48,885 nucleotides of DNA. It comes from Rhodospirillaceae bacterium (GTDB lineage: Bacteria > Pseudomonadota > Alphaproteobacteria > Rhodospirillales > Casp-alpha2). The position numbers were made by a program, and so were the translations under genes. Positions 15,407 to 23,445 of this stretch are shown here, one piece after another; position 1 is the stretch's first letter; each line of letters begins with the position of its first letter. The notes below the pieces were generated by a model, which had not been told where the DNA came from, made no database searches, and saw only the letters and a program-made list of their open reading frames with translations. The stretch spans positions 1 through 48,885 of the forward strand of contig JABIPG010000237.1 of NCBI GenBank assembly GCA_018698795.1, read 5' to 3'.

Positions 15407-16407
15407 GGTGACGGGTCGGCGATGACCAAGACATCGCCGGTGAGAACGAAGGCGATTTCCGGCCGGCCATCGCCGTCGATATCGGCAGCGGCGACAGGCC
15501 CAGCCAGGCGCCCCCCGATGGAAATCTCAAACAGCGTCTTGGCTTCGCCGCCTTTGAAGGTCACCACCTCCAGATCGCGCCGGGTGTCGTCGGGGAGGAT
15601 GATGTCGGGAACGCCGTCGCTGTTCATGTCGGCCACCGCAGCCAGTCCCAATTCGCGCGAGCCCATGGCATGGTTGGAAAAACCGAACGTATCATGGTCG
15701 GGCACCAAGCGCGCACCCCGCCATTCGTACAACTGCAAGGTGCCGCCGATATGCGGGGTGATGACCACGCCGGCCTCAATGCGCCCGTCACCGTCGAAAT
15801 CGCCGACACCGACCGGATTGAGCCAGCGGTGCGAAAGCCCAATGGCGGCGGCCTCACCGACGATGGCAAGCGCGTCCCGCGTCTTCGTGGGCGCGATAAC
15901 CGTCAACGCCGCACCGCGGTCCAGATAGGATCGCACGGCCAAAATCTCATCCTTGCCGTCACCATCCATATCGGCCAGGCGCGGCACGCGGTCCTCGAAC
16001 ACGGAATGCTGATCGAGGCTTATGGAGATCACACGTCCATCCGAAAGCCGCGCCGCCAACCCACCGGCCTCAATGGCGTCACCCAACACGCCGTGGCCGT
16101 AACGTCGGGTGGGTTCAATGAACCAAGCGGCTGAAATGCCCCGTGAGCCGGTGGCGACGACTGTGTCGGGCAGCGAGTTCGGGCCCAGCTTCGCCGGCGC
16201 TACCGCGCGCGCCGGAGAAAACTTCAGCGCGCTACCCGCAAGCCCGACCATGTAGACGGGGCCATCTTTCAACGCGAGGCGCAGGCCGCTACCCGTCGCC
16301 GACAGGCCAGCCACGGGGGCCTGCAATTGATGTTTATACAATTTCGGCGCATCGGCTTTGGCCGTGGCGGCGAACGCGACGAGACAGATGAAAAACAACC
16401 GGATCAC
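15403..16407 (-). CDS. Secreted FG-GAP/VCBS repeat protein
   Basis: A 334-residue protein starting at GTG (16407) with GAGGAG upstream. The N terminus MIRLFFICLVAFAATAKADA is a signal peptide. The rest contains at least four calcium-binding-like repeats: DMDGDGKDE, DFDGDGRIE, DMNSDGVPD and DIDGDGRPE, the hallmark of FG-GAP/VCBS beta-propeller proteins. It is likely periplasmic or surface-exposed. It lies just downstream of the phaB terminator and is coupled to the YddG-like exporter. Partner or ligand unknown. Confidence 0.8.
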   Translation of the reverse strand: MIRLFFICLVAFAATAKADAPKLYKHQLQAPVAGLSATGSGLRLALKDGPVYMVGLAGSALKFSPARAVAPAKLGPNSLPDTVVATGSRGISAAWFIEPTRRYGHGVLGDAIEAGGLAARLSDGRVISISLDQHSVFEDRVPRLADMDGDGKDEILAVRSYLDRGAALTVIAPTKTRDALAIVGEAAAIGLSHRWLNPVGVGDFDGDGRIEAGVVITPHIGGTLQLYEWRGARLVPDHDTFGFSNHAMGSRELGLAAVADMNSDGVPDIILPDDTRRDLEVVTFKGGEAKTLFEISIGGRLAGPVAAADIDGDGRPEIAFVLTGDVLVIADPSP

Positions 16408-16422
16408 GACAACTCCTCAACG

Positions 16423-16452
16423 AAAACGGGCCCCCCGTTACCGGGAGGCCCG
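16423..16452 (-). terminator. Rho-independent terminator after phaB
   Basis: An 11-bp stem with one mismatch (16427-16437 with 16442-16452) and a 4-base loop, followed on the minus strand by TTTT. It lies 55 bp past the phaB stop, ending the phaAB transcript before the FG-GAP gene. Confidence 0.6.
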
Positions 16453-16506
16453 AATTCTATGAAACTGCGACCGAATTGTCAGGTCACGAAAACGCCAGCG
16501 GCGAGA

Positions 16507-17232
16507 TTAGGACATGTACTGCCCGCCATTGGCGCTGATGGTGGAACCGGTAATCAAGCCGGCGTCGTCGGAAGCCAAGAACACCACGCAGCGCGCAATC
16601 TCCGAGGCGTCGCCTAAACGACCGATCGGAATCGCCGGCAAGATGACGTCGTTCATGACCTTCTCCGGCACCGCCATGACCATTTCGGTGGAGATGTAGC
16701 CGGGCGCCACCACGTTGACGGTGATACCCTTTGACGCGGTCTCCAAGGCCAACGCCCTGGTGAAGCCGATGTCGCCGGCTTTCGCGGCGGCATAGTTGGT
16801 CTGACCGAACTGACCCTTTTGGCCGTTGATCGAGCTGATCGAGATGATCCGTCCGAAGTTCCCGCCCCGCATGTCGTCGATGACGTTGCGGCACATGTTG
16901 AACAGGCCTGAGAGGTTGGTATTGATCACTGCATCCCAATGCGCCTTGTCCATTTTGTGCAAGGGCTTGTCGCGGGTGATGCCGGCATTGTTGACGAGCA
17001 CCTCGACCGGGCCGAGATCGGCTTTGATCTGGGCCAAGGCCTCGGCGCAGGCATCGAAATCACCCACATCAAACTTGTAGACCGGAATCCCGGTCTCATC
17101 CTTGAACTTCGCGGCGGCTTCATCGTTGCCGGCATAGCTGGCAGCGACGGTGTAACCCGCATCCTTCAAGGCGACTGAAATGGCGAGCCCGATGCCTCGG
17201 GTCCCGCCGGTGACGACTGCTACGCGTCCCAT
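16507..17232 (-). CDS. phaB: Acetoacetyl-CoA reductase
   Basis: A 241-residue short-chain dehydrogenase/reductase that reduces acetoacetyl-CoA to (R)-3-hydroxybutyryl-CoA with NADPH, supplying monomer for polyhydroxybutyrate. TGGTRGIG (8-15) binds the cofactor and NNAG is at 81-84. The catalytic Ser lies in SISSING (133-134), with Tyr147 and Lys151 in TNYAAAKAG. INGQKGQFGQTNY is characteristic of PhaB. GGGAG precedes the ATG. It follows phaA by 27 bp, so the two form one operon. Confidence 0.95.
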   Translation of the reverse strand: MGRVAVVTGGTRGIGLAISVALKDAGYTVAASYAGNDEAAAKFKDETGIPVYKFDVGDFDACAEALAQIKADLGPVEVLVNNAGITRDKPLHKMDKAHWDAVINTNLSGLFNMCRNVIDDMRGGNFGRIISISSINGQKGQFGQTNYAAAKAGDIGFTRALALETASKGITVNVVAPGYISTEMVMAVPEKVMNDVILPAIPIGRLGDASEIARCVVFLASDDAGLITGSTISANGGQYMS

Positions 17233-17259
17233 GATAATGCTCCCTTATTCTTTAATTGA

Positions 17260-18435
17260 TTAGTCGCGTTCGAGGCACATGGCGATGCCCATGCCGCCGC
17301 CGATGCACAAGGTGGCGAGGCCCTTTTTGGCATCACGCTTCTGCATTTCATAGAGCAGCGTCACCAAAACCCGGGCGCCGGAAGCACCGATCGGGTGGCC
17401 CAACGCAATCGCGCCGCCGTTGACGTTGACCTTGTCGGTATCCCAGCCCATGTCCTTGTTCACCGCACAGGCCTGCGCGGCGAAAGCTTCGTTGGCTTCA
17501 ATGAGATCAAGGTCGTCAACCGTCCAACCGGCTTTTTCGAGCGCAATGCGGCTGGCCGGGATCGGGCCAGTGCCCATGATCGCCGGGTCGACACCTGCAG
17601 TGGCCCACGACTTGATGCGAGCCAGCGGGGTTGCACCACGCTTTTCGGCTTCTTCGGTGCTCATCAGCACAACGGCCGCGCCGCCATCGTTGATGCCCGA
17701 TGCGTTGCCGGCGGTGACGGTACCTTCCTTGTCGAAGGCGGCGCGCAATTTGCCAAGGCCTTCGGCGGTGACGCCTTCCTTCGGGTGTTCGTCCGTATCG
17801 ACGACGGTTTCACCCTTGCGGGTCTTAATGGTGACGGGAACGATCTCGTCTTTGAACTTGCCAGCCTTCATGGCGGCTTCGGCTTTTTGCTGCGAGTTGG
17901 CGGCAAAGGTATCTTGCTCGTCACGGGTGAGTTGCCACTGTTGGGCGATATTCTCGGCCGTGTTGCCCATATGGTAGCCGGCGAAGGCATCCATAAGGCC
18001 GTCGCGCAGCATGGTGTCGAGCAATTCGGCGTTACCCATTTTGGTGCCGTTGCGCATGTGCATGACGTGCGGTGCCTGGCTCATGCTTTCATGGCCGCCG
18101 GCAACGACGATGTCGCTGTCACCCATCTTGATCGCCTGGTAACCGAGCGCCACTGTGCGCAGGCCCGAGCCGCAAAGCTGGTTGATGCCATAGGCGGTTT
18201 TCTCGTGCGGAATGCCCGCGGCCATGGCGGCCTGACGGGCCGGGTTCTGTCCTTCGCCAGCAGCCAGAATTTGGCCCATGATCACTTCCGAAACATCTTC
18301 GGCGGCAACACCGGCGCGCTCCAGCGCGCCCCTGATGGCAACCTCGCCCAACTTGTGAGCCGGCAGCGTGCTCAACCCGCCGTTAAATCCGCCAACGGGC
18401 GTCCGAGCGGCGCCCACGATTACGACTTCAGTCAT
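17260..18435 (-). CDS. phaA: Acetyl-CoA C-acetyltransferase (beta-ketothiolase)
   Basis: A 391-residue biosynthetic thiolase that condenses two acetyl-CoA to acetoacetyl-CoA. The acylated cysteine is C88 in [11 protein letters not shown], the general-base histidine is H347 in [10 protein letters not shown] and the second cysteine is C377 in CIGGGMG. Length matches PhaA exactly. AGGAGG lies upstream of the ATG. A promoter and repeated boxes lie in the 270 bp upstream. Confidence 0.96.
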   Translation of the reverse strand: MTEVVIVGAARTPVGGFNGGLSTLPAHKLGEVAIRGALERAGVAAEDVSEVIMGQILAAGEGQNPARQAAMAAGIPHEKTAYGINQLCGSGLRTVALGYQAIKMGDSDIVVAGGHESMSQAPHVMHMRNGTKMGNAELLDTMLRDGLMDAFAGYHMGNTAENIAQQWQLTRDEQDTFAANSQQKAEAAMKAGKFKDEIVPVTIKTRKGETVVDTDEHPKEGVTAEGLGKLRAAFDKEGTVTAGNASGINDGGAAVVLMSTEEAEKRGATPLARIKSWATAGVDPAIMGTGPIPASRIALEKAGWTVDDLDLIEANEAFAAQACAVNKDMGWDTDKVNVNGGAIALGHPIGASGARVLVTLLYEMQKRDAKKGLATLCIGGGMGIAMCLERD

Positions 18436-18528
18436 TCCTCAAATCCTCCTACGTTCGCGGTGCCGCACCCCGGCGACACACAGTTAAATGCCACGTCGCG
18501 ACCGGCGGTCGAGACGTTGAACAACAAG

Positions 18529-18545
18529 TTATTTCGCAAGTGCAA
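18529..18545 (-). promoter_or_regulatory. Candidate PhaR box, downstream of the phaA promoter
   Basis: Read on the minus strand this is TTGCACTTGCGAAATAA. Two near copies, GTGCACCTGCGAAATAC and GTGCACTTGCGAAATAA, occur on the plus strand at 18600-18616 and 18618-18634. It falls just after the predicted phaA start of transcription, where binding would block the polymerase. That PhaR is the binder is inferred from the phaR gene nearby. Confidence 0.5.
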
Positions 18546-18560
18546 AAACTCCCTACCCCT

Positions 18561-18589
18561 TGTATAGCAGGGCTATTGACCTAAATCAA
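18561..18589 (-). promoter_or_regulatory. Predicted phaAB promoter
   Basis: On the minus strand TTGATT (18584-18589) and TATACA (18561-18566) are separated by 17 bp, a good sigma-70 layout. Transcription would start near 18554, about 120 bp ahead of the phaA ATG. Confidence 0.5.
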
Positions 18590-18599
18590 CTGATTTATT

Positions 18600-18634
18600 G
18601 TGCACCTGCGAAATACCGTGCACTTGCGAAATAA
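18600..18634 (+). promoter_or_regulatory. Two tandem candidate PhaR boxes upstream of the phaA promoter
   Basis: GTGCACCTGCGAAATAC (18600-18616) and GTGCACTTGCGAAATAA (18618-18634) are direct repeats 18 bp apart. Together with the inverted copy at 18529-18545 they bracket the predicted promoter, an arrangement that would suit repression by looping or blocking. Confidence 0.5.
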
Positions 18635-18707
18635 AGAATAAGATCTTCCTATCTCCCTGATTTCGAGCTTCTCAACATTACACGACGAAAGAGACGGGAG
18701 TCTTGAT

Positions 18708-19916
18708 CTAATTCAGGTGCTCCCCGAGCCAAGTCCCCAACGGTGTGTACAGCACCGAGCGCGCCCGGCGGCCGGCGACCATGCCGATATGGCCGGCCTT
18801 GACTGTTTTCAAGTGCGCGCCGGGAACCAGCCGCGCCAACGGCTTGGCGCCCTCAGGCGGGACGATGTAGTCATCGTTGGGAACGATCACCAAGGTCGGC
18901 AGATTCAGAGTGCCCGGATCAACCGCCTCGCCCGCCACCCGCCAATGGCCTGTCGCCGGCGTGTTGTCCAAATACCAATCAAACAGGCATTCGCGCGCGA
19001 CCGGCCCAGCCAGCGGCACGCCGTCGTTGAGCCAATCTTCCAAAGCAATGAATTCACGCGCCTTTGGCGACCCGGCGGGCAGTGTAGCAAAGTGACGGAA
19101 CTTTAGCCCGACGCCGTCGGGATTGAGGCCTGCAAACATCGCCTGCAAAAGATCAGTCGGGAGCACGCCGAGTGTCTCGATTATCGCCTCCAAAGCTGGT
19201 GCCATGGCGGCGAGCACTGGCAAGTAGGCCTCTTGCCCGGCCTGAAAGTCCCAGGGCGTCGCCAACAGCGCCAATGCACCAACGCGGCCACGGTTGCGCG
19301 CGCTGAGCGCCAGCGCCAAATTGCCGCCCATGCAGTAGCCAACCACTGCCGGTTTCGCACCATCGGCGGTAACAAAATCAAAGGCATTCTGCAACGGCCC
19401 GGTGATGTAATCGGTGAGGGAATAAGCCCGCTCGCCTGTCCCGGGCACGCCCCAGTCCATCAATAGCGGGCGGAACCCGCGACCGGCCAAATCGCGCAAC
19501 AGGCTTCGATCCGTCGATAAGTCGAGGACATACCCGCGATTGACCAGCGATGGGATCACAAGGATGGGCTGCGCGGCATCATCCGCCTCGGCCCCATCGC
19601 CATAATCCAACAGCCTCGCCGATCCCGATTGCCAGATCACGGTTGGTTCCGGTGGCCGGGGCTCTCGTGTTGAAGCCTGATAGAGTTTTACGCCCGCCGT
19701 AAATGCATCAAGCCGGCGCAAAGCCTCGTCTTGAACGGCGCGAGCAAAGCTCTCCGTGTCGATGCCGTCAATCGCCTTCGTCAGTTCCGCCGCGGCGCTT
19801 GCCAAGTTCGGATTCCAGCTCAACGACCCGTTTTTCAAGAGCGGCAATGCGGCGAGCGAGCTCATCAGAGCGAGCGTCTGCGTCGCCAGATGTAGCGGCA
19901 ACGGGCGCGGCCCCAT
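18708..19916 (-). CDS. phaC: Short class III-like PHA synthase / alpha-beta hydrolase
   Basis: A 402-residue alpha/beta-hydrolase of the PHA synthase type. The lipase-like box is G-Y-C-M-G-G with nucleophile Cys195; the acid is Asp348 or Asp349 in VPNDDYIVPP and the histidine is His376 in KAGHIGMV. LVIPSLVNRGYVLDL and LMDWGVPG are typical synthase segments. Length is nearer class III PhaC (about 355 aa) than class I. The ATG at 19916 (MGPRPLPLHLA) is preferred on family likeness, although it overlaps the PhaE-like gene by 149 bp; ATGs at 19865 and 19964 are alternatives. It precedes phaAB on the same strand. It polymerises hydroxyacyl-CoA. Confidence 0.82.
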   Translation of the reverse strand: MGPRPLPLHLATQTLALMSSLAALPLLKNGSLSWNPNLASAAAELTKAIDGIDTESFARAVQDEALRRLDAFTAGVKLYQASTREPRPPEPTVIWQSGSARLLDYGDGAEADDAAQPILVIPSLVNRGYVLDLSTDRSLLRDLAGRGFRPLLMDWGVPGTGERAYSLTDYITGPLQNAFDFVTADGAKPAVVGYCMGGNLALALSARNRGRVGALALLATPWDFQAGQEAYLPVLAAMAPALEAIIETLGVLPTDLLQAMFAGLNPDGVGLKFRHFATLPAGSPKAREFIALEDWLNDGVPLAGPVARECLFDWYLDNTPATGHWRVAGEAVDPGTLNLPTLVIVPNDDYIVPPEGAKPLARLVPGAHLKTVKAGHIGMVAGRRARSVLYTPLGTWLGEHLN

Positions 19917-20124
19917 CCGTGTGGTTGTCTGCGTCGTCACGTGAGGCGGCCTTCGTAGCCGCATCGGCGAAAGCTTGGGTGCCGGAGCTCATCAACGCCA
20001 TGGTCTGCGCCAAGGTTTCTGACGTGTCCGCATCCTCGGCCACGGCCTTCAAATGGTCCTGCCACAAATCCAGGTAGCGCCGCGCCAAGTCCTGCATGTC
20101 CGGCGGTGGCGGATCGTCCGTCAT
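19768..20124 (-). CDS. Small PhaE-like PHA synthase partner
   Basis: A 118-residue acidic protein: MTDDPPPPDMQDLARRYLDLW at the start, an alanine-rich middle, and a C-terminal coiled coil (LARRIAALEKRVVELESEL). Small proteins with this start precede short PHA synthases in several alphaproteobacteria and are treated as PhaE-like subunits, though this one is far shorter than classical PhaE. It is divergent from phaR, with 110 bp between starts, and its 3' end lies inside the phaC reading frame. The role is inferred from neighbours. Confidence 0.65.
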   Translation of the reverse strand: MTDDPPPPDMQDLARRYLDLWQDHLKAVAEDADTSETLAQTMALMSSGTQAFADAATKAASRDDADNHTDGAAPVAATSGDADARSDELARRIAALEKRVVELESELGKRRGGTDEGD

Positions 20125-20147
20125 GATTGATATCTCCCGATGAGGCC

Positions 20148-20191
20148 AAGATGCTGCATCCCAATAACATTTCATTGCAGTGCAGCATCTT
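20148..20191. promoter_or_regulatory. Inverted repeat between the PhaE-like gene and phaR
   Basis: AAGATGCTGCA (20148-20158) and TGCAGCATCTT (20181-20191) are perfect 11-bp inverted repeats with 22 bp between. They are centred in the divergent control region 44 bp before the phaR ATG. Autorepression by PhaR through TGC-rich sites is known in related bacteria, so this is a sound candidate operator. Confidence 0.5.
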
Positions 20192-20234
20192 ACGCGGTAA
20201 TGATGAGCGAGGCAAAAACCAAGGATTGATAATC

Positions 20235-20855
20235 ATGGCCGAGGCTGCCGACAAAAAAGATGACGACAAGAAAGATGTCGTGACAATCAAGAAGTACGCC
20301 AACCGGCGACTCTACAACACTGCGACCAGCAGCTATGTCACCCTCGACCACTTATCACAGATGGTTAAGGAGGGCACCGACTTCGCCGTTTACGACGCCA
20401 AGTCCGGCGACGACATTACGCGCTCCGTCCTCACCCACATTATCGTCGAGGAAGAAGGCAAGGGCCAACACTTGCTGCCCATCAGCTTCCTGCGCCACCT
20501 GATCAGCTTCTACGGCGACAGCCTGCAGGCTGTGGTGCCGAACTATCTTGAGCATTCCATGCAGGCCTTCGCCCACAACCAAGAACAGATGCGCCGCGCC
20601 GTGAACGATGCCTTCGGCGGCCTGACGCCATTCGGCCAGTTCGAGGAAATGGGCAAACAGAACATGGTCATGTTCGAAAATGCCATGAAGATGTTCTCGC
20701 CGTTCTATGCCGGTGACGCCAATGGCGATGGTGGCACTTCCGGCGAAGCTGGCGAGCCCGCTAAGGCTAAACAAGGGTCCGAGTTGGACGCCTTGAAATC
20801 CCAACTGGCGCAAATGCAAAAACAGCTCGAACGCATTTCGGAAGACGGCAAGTAA
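20235..20855 (+). CDS. phaR: Polyhydroxyalkanoate synthesis repressor
   Basis: A 206-residue regulator. Residues 14-75 form the PHB-accumulation DNA-binding domain (TIKKYANRRLYNTATSSYVT, then LSQMVKEGTDFAVYDAKSGD). A second conserved segment holds HLLPISFLRHLISFYGDSLQ. A C-terminal coiled coil (LDALKSQLAQMQKQLERI) suits binding to PHA granules. In this family PhaR represses phasin and its own gene and is released by binding polymer. AAGGA lies 9 bp before the ATG at 20235, which fixes the start over a longer frame. Confidence 0.93.
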   Translation: MAEAADKKDDDKKDVVTIKKYANRRLYNTATSSYVTLDHLSQMVKEGTDFAVYDAKSGDDITRSVLTHIIVEEEGKGQHLLPISFLRHLISFYGDSLQAVVPNYLEHSMQAFAHNQEQMRRAVNDAFGGLTPFGQFEEMGKQNMVMFENAMKMFSPFYAGDANGDGGTSGEAGEPAKAKQGSELDALKSQLAQMQKQLERISEDGK

Positions 20856-20874
20856 CAGTCGCTACGTAACCGCG

Positions 20875-21735
20875 CTAGCGCAGTTCCCGGACAACTCTAA
20901 ATCCGAGCCAATAACTTTTCACGCCCGGCGGGTTTTTCGATCGGTATGCCGAGCGCGCCACCTTGGAAAAATAGTAGAACGATCCGCCTCGGATAACCCG
21001 GTTGCGGCAATCGCCCGTGGTACGCGCGCTGGCGTCCTTGGGTGCGCCGCGGTGGTCCGGATTCCAGCAATCCGCCGTCCATTCAAACACGTTACCCGCG
21101 GTATCGAACAGACCGAAGGGGTTGGGTTTGAAGGTGCCGATGGGCTGCGTGCCGTGTGAACAGCACGAGTGATCTTTCGCCGTGCAACATGCCCGCGACT
21201 CGCAATCGCGACAGTTGGCGTTTTTGGTTCCGATGTCATCGCCCCACCAGAATTTCGTCGTGGTGCCGCCCCGGTGGGCGTATTCCCACTCGGCCTCCGA
21301 CGGCAATCGGTAGGTATGCCCGGTCGTGCGGCTGAGCCATTTCGTATAATTTTGCGCCTGATCCCATGTGATATTGATGACGGGTCGCCGGATCGTGCCC
21401 CATTTGTGATCGTCAGGTTTGTGCCGGCATGCGCCATCGGCGACGCAGGCATACCATTGACGAAACGTCACCTCATAGCGGCCAATGGCGAAGGGGCGCT
21501 TGATGTTGACCCGATGCACAGGGCCGTCGCGCTTGCGCTTGGCGCCCAACCCCATGAGGTAAATTCCGCCGGGCACCACCACCATCTCGGGGCAGGTCTT
21601 GCAGTCCTTGAACACGGAGCCGGCCGCCGGCGGCGCCGCCAACGCCGGCGGCGCCGCCAACGCCGGCGACGCGATGAACCCCAACAGGCTGGCGATCATC
21701 AGACCAACAGCCATCACTATGCGATCAACGATCAT
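20875..21735 (-). CDS. Secreted SUMF1/FGE-fold protein without the FGE cysteine pair
   Basis: A 286-residue protein with a signal peptide ending near SPALA, then a short ALAAPP duplication. The rest is a formylglycine-generating-enzyme fold: MVVVPGGIYLMG, RYEVTFRQWYACV, RLPSEAEWEYAHRGG, FGLFDTAGNVFEWTADCW, and RVIRGGSFYYF near the end. The two active-site cysteines of true FGE, expected after RGGS, are absent, so it is probably not an oxidase of sulfatases. A cysteine-rich insertion (six Cys in C-R-D-C-E-S-R-A-C-C to S-C-C-S) precedes the core. Its ATG overlaps the queG stop (ATGA). Function unknown. Confidence 0.82.
   Translation of the reverse strand: MIVDRIVMAVGLMIASLLGFIASPALAAPPALAAPPAAGSVFKDCKTCPEMVVVPGGIYLMGLGAKRKRDGPVHRVNIKRPFAIGRYEVTFRQWYACVADGACRHKPDDHKWGTIRRPVINITWDQAQNYTKWLSRTTGHTYRLPSEAEWEYAHRGGTTTKFWWGDDIGTKNANCRDCESRACCTAKDHSCCSHGTQPIGTFKPNPFGLFDTAGNVFEWTADCWNPDHRGAPKDASARTTGDCRNRVIRGGSFYYFSKVARSAYRSKNPPGVKSYWLGFRVVRELR
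21629..21664. repeat. 18-bp tandem repeat in the SUMF-like gene
   Basis: Two exact copies of ggcggcgccgccaacgcc abut each other and encode the duplicated ALAAPP after the signal peptide. In frame, GC-rich, likely slippage. Confidence 0.8.
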
Positions 21736-22868
21736 GTCGGCGTCCTTTCCCCTACATGGGTAACCGTTTCGCTGGAATGGTTGTCTCCCGGCGGGCTTGC
21801 GTCAAGCCGCGAAAGCCTTGCCATTGCCCAGCGCGCAGTTTCAGCCACCAACGGAGACGGATCGCGGCTGAGAGTTTCGGCGATATCAAGCAATGCCGCA
21901 TCGCCGCTGTTGCCAATTGCAATTAAAACGTTGCGCGCAAACCGCTCGCGGCCTGTGCGTTTGATGGGTGAACCCTGAAACATGGCCTTGAACTCAGCCT
22001 CGTCCAAGCCAGCCAACTCCACCAATCGGGCCGCGGCCAAATCGGGGCGCGGCTGGAAAGCCGGGTCGAGGGCAGGCCGGGCGAACTTGTTCCAAGGGCA
22101 AACAGCCAGGCAATCGTCGCACCCGTAGATCCGATTGCCCATGCCCGCCATCAGGTCCGGTTCAATGGCGCCTTTGTGTTCGATGGTCAGATAGGACACG
22201 CATCGCCGCGCATCGAGTTGGCCGGGCGCCGGGAAGGCATCGGTCGGGCAGGCCTTGATGCACAAATCGCAACTGCCGCAGTGATCGGGCTCGGGCGCGT
22301 CGGGCGGAATATCCAGTGTGGTGAATATCTCCGCCAAAAACAGCCACGACCCAAATTGCCTAGACACCAGATTGGTGTGCTTCCCCTGCCAGCCAATGCC
22401 AGCGCGTGCGGCTAGCGGTTTTTCCATCACCGGCGCGGTATCGACAAACACTTTAACACCAGCTCCCGGGTGGCGTTCAACCAACCAACGGCCCAAGCGC
22501 TTGAGGCGCTTTTTCACCACATCATGATAATCTTTGGGCGGACGCGCATAGACAGAAACAGCGCCTCTATCGGTGCGGCTTGAAATCTCCAGCGGGTCTG
22601 CGTCGGGCCCGTAGTTGACGCCGAGCACGATGACCGAACGAGCATCATCCATCAGGGCTTTGGGCGTGCCGCGCGGATTATCGTCGCTCCAACTCACTCC
22701 GGCGAGCCAGTCCATGTCGCCGTGCCAACCGTTATTTAAGAATTCTCCCAATGCCGCACGATCCTTCGGATCAGCCTCAGCAGACGCGAACCCGACCCTA
22801 TCGAACCCCTCGACCCGGGCCTGTTCGCGGATATCGGCGCGGATATCAGAGGTGGCGTTTTCCGTCAT
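21732..22868 (-). CDS. queG: Epoxyqueuosine reductase
   Basis: A 378-residue cobalamin- and iron-sulfur-dependent enzyme of the last step of queuosine synthesis in tRNA (epoxyqueuosine to queuosine). The catalytic aspartate lies in VDTAPVMEKPLAARAGIGW (D143). Two 4Fe-4S sites are visible: CGSCDLCIKACP (Cys 197-207) and CDDCLAVCPW (Cys 250-257). A HEAT-like end follows (GRERFARNVLIAIGNSGD). The ATG at 22868 with GGAAG upstream was preferred to an ATG at 22892. The next gene in the direction of transcription, SUMF-like, starts at its stop. Confidence 0.95.
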   Translation of the reverse strand: MTENATSDIRADIREQARVEGFDRVGFASAEADPKDRAALGEFLNNGWHGDMDWLAGVSWSDDNPRGTPKALMDDARSVIVLGVNYGPDADPLEISSRTDRGAVSVYARPPKDYHDVVKKRLKRLGRWLVERHPGAGVKVFVDTAPVMEKPLAARAGIGWQGKHTNLVSRQFGSWLFLAEIFTTLDIPPDAPEPDHCGSCDLCIKACPTDAFPAPGQLDARRCVSYLTIEHKGAIEPDLMAGMGNRIYGCDDCLAVCPWNKFARPALDPAFQPRPDLAAARLVELAGLDEAEFKAMFQGSPIKRTGRERFARNVLIAIGNSGDAALLDIAETLSRDPSPLVAETARWAMARLSRLDASPPGDNHSSETVTHVGERTPT

Positions 22869-22959
22869 TTTCTCGCTTCCGTGAACATGCAATGCTGGAC
22901 CAATACCCGAACCATACTATATATGTCGCGCCGAAACAGAGTGAGTAGAGTGTTTGGAT

Positions 22960-23445
22960 ATGGCGTTCCGGTTCACCGCCTTCTATATCGGGCTTATCGT
23001 GCTGGTCAATTGGGGCTTCACGGTGGTGCCGCTTGTCGAACTGCCGGGCGGGGAAATGTGGCCGCCGATGTCTCTGGTGGTCGGATTAATTTTCGTCGCC
23101 CGCGATTTCGCCCAGCGTGAAATCGGCCACCGGGTGATCATCGCCATGCTGGCCGCCGCCGCCGCCAGCTATTTCATGGCCAACCCATTCGTCGCCGTGG
23201 CCAGTCTCAGCGCCTTCCTGATCAGCGAGTTCGCCGATTGGGCCGTCTATTCCTTCACCCGCCGCCCGTTCAGCCAGCGCATCTTGCTGTCGAGCCTTAT
23301 CGGCACGCCGTTGGACAGCATCGCGTTTCTGGCGATCATCGGACATTTCTCGCTTGTCGGCGTGGTCGCGATGACGGTGAGCAAAATGCTCGGCGCGCTT
23401 GTGGTTTGGTGGCTGATACGCCGCCGCGAGGCCCGGGCTGCCTAA
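22960..23445 (+). CDS. YhhQ/VUT-family queuosine precursor transporter
   Basis: A 161-residue membrane protein with about five hydrophobic segments, [20 protein letters not shown] at the start and the family signature [19 protein letters not shown] followed by [14 protein letters not shown]. This family (DUF165/YhhQ) imports preQ0 or preQ1. It is divergent from queG and its last 8 bp overlap queC if queC starts at CTG. It could work in salvage or import beside de novo synthesis. An upstream TTG at 22954 is the only longer start. Confidence 0.85.
   Translation: MAFRFTAFYIGLIVLVNWGFTVVPLVELPGGEMWPPMSLVVGLIFVARDFAQREIGHRVIIAMLAAAAASYFMANPFVAVASLSAFLISEFADWAVYSFTRRPFSQRILLSSLIGTPLDSIAFLAIIGHFSLVGVVAMTVSKMLGALVVWWLIRRREARAA

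Noticed and set aside
17395-18567. Frame of 390 codons opposite phaA
   Set aside because: Antisense to a thiolase with all catalytic residues in the other strand; low-complexity product.
20872-20881. GCGCTAGCGC palindrome between phaR and the SUMF-like gene
   Set aside because: Only 10 bp, it contains the SUMF stop codon and has no T tract; likely chance.
22869-22959. Possible preQ1 riboswitch ahead of the YhhQ-type transporter
   Set aside because: No A-rich tail or loop typical of preQ1-I, and no fitting hairpin was seen.
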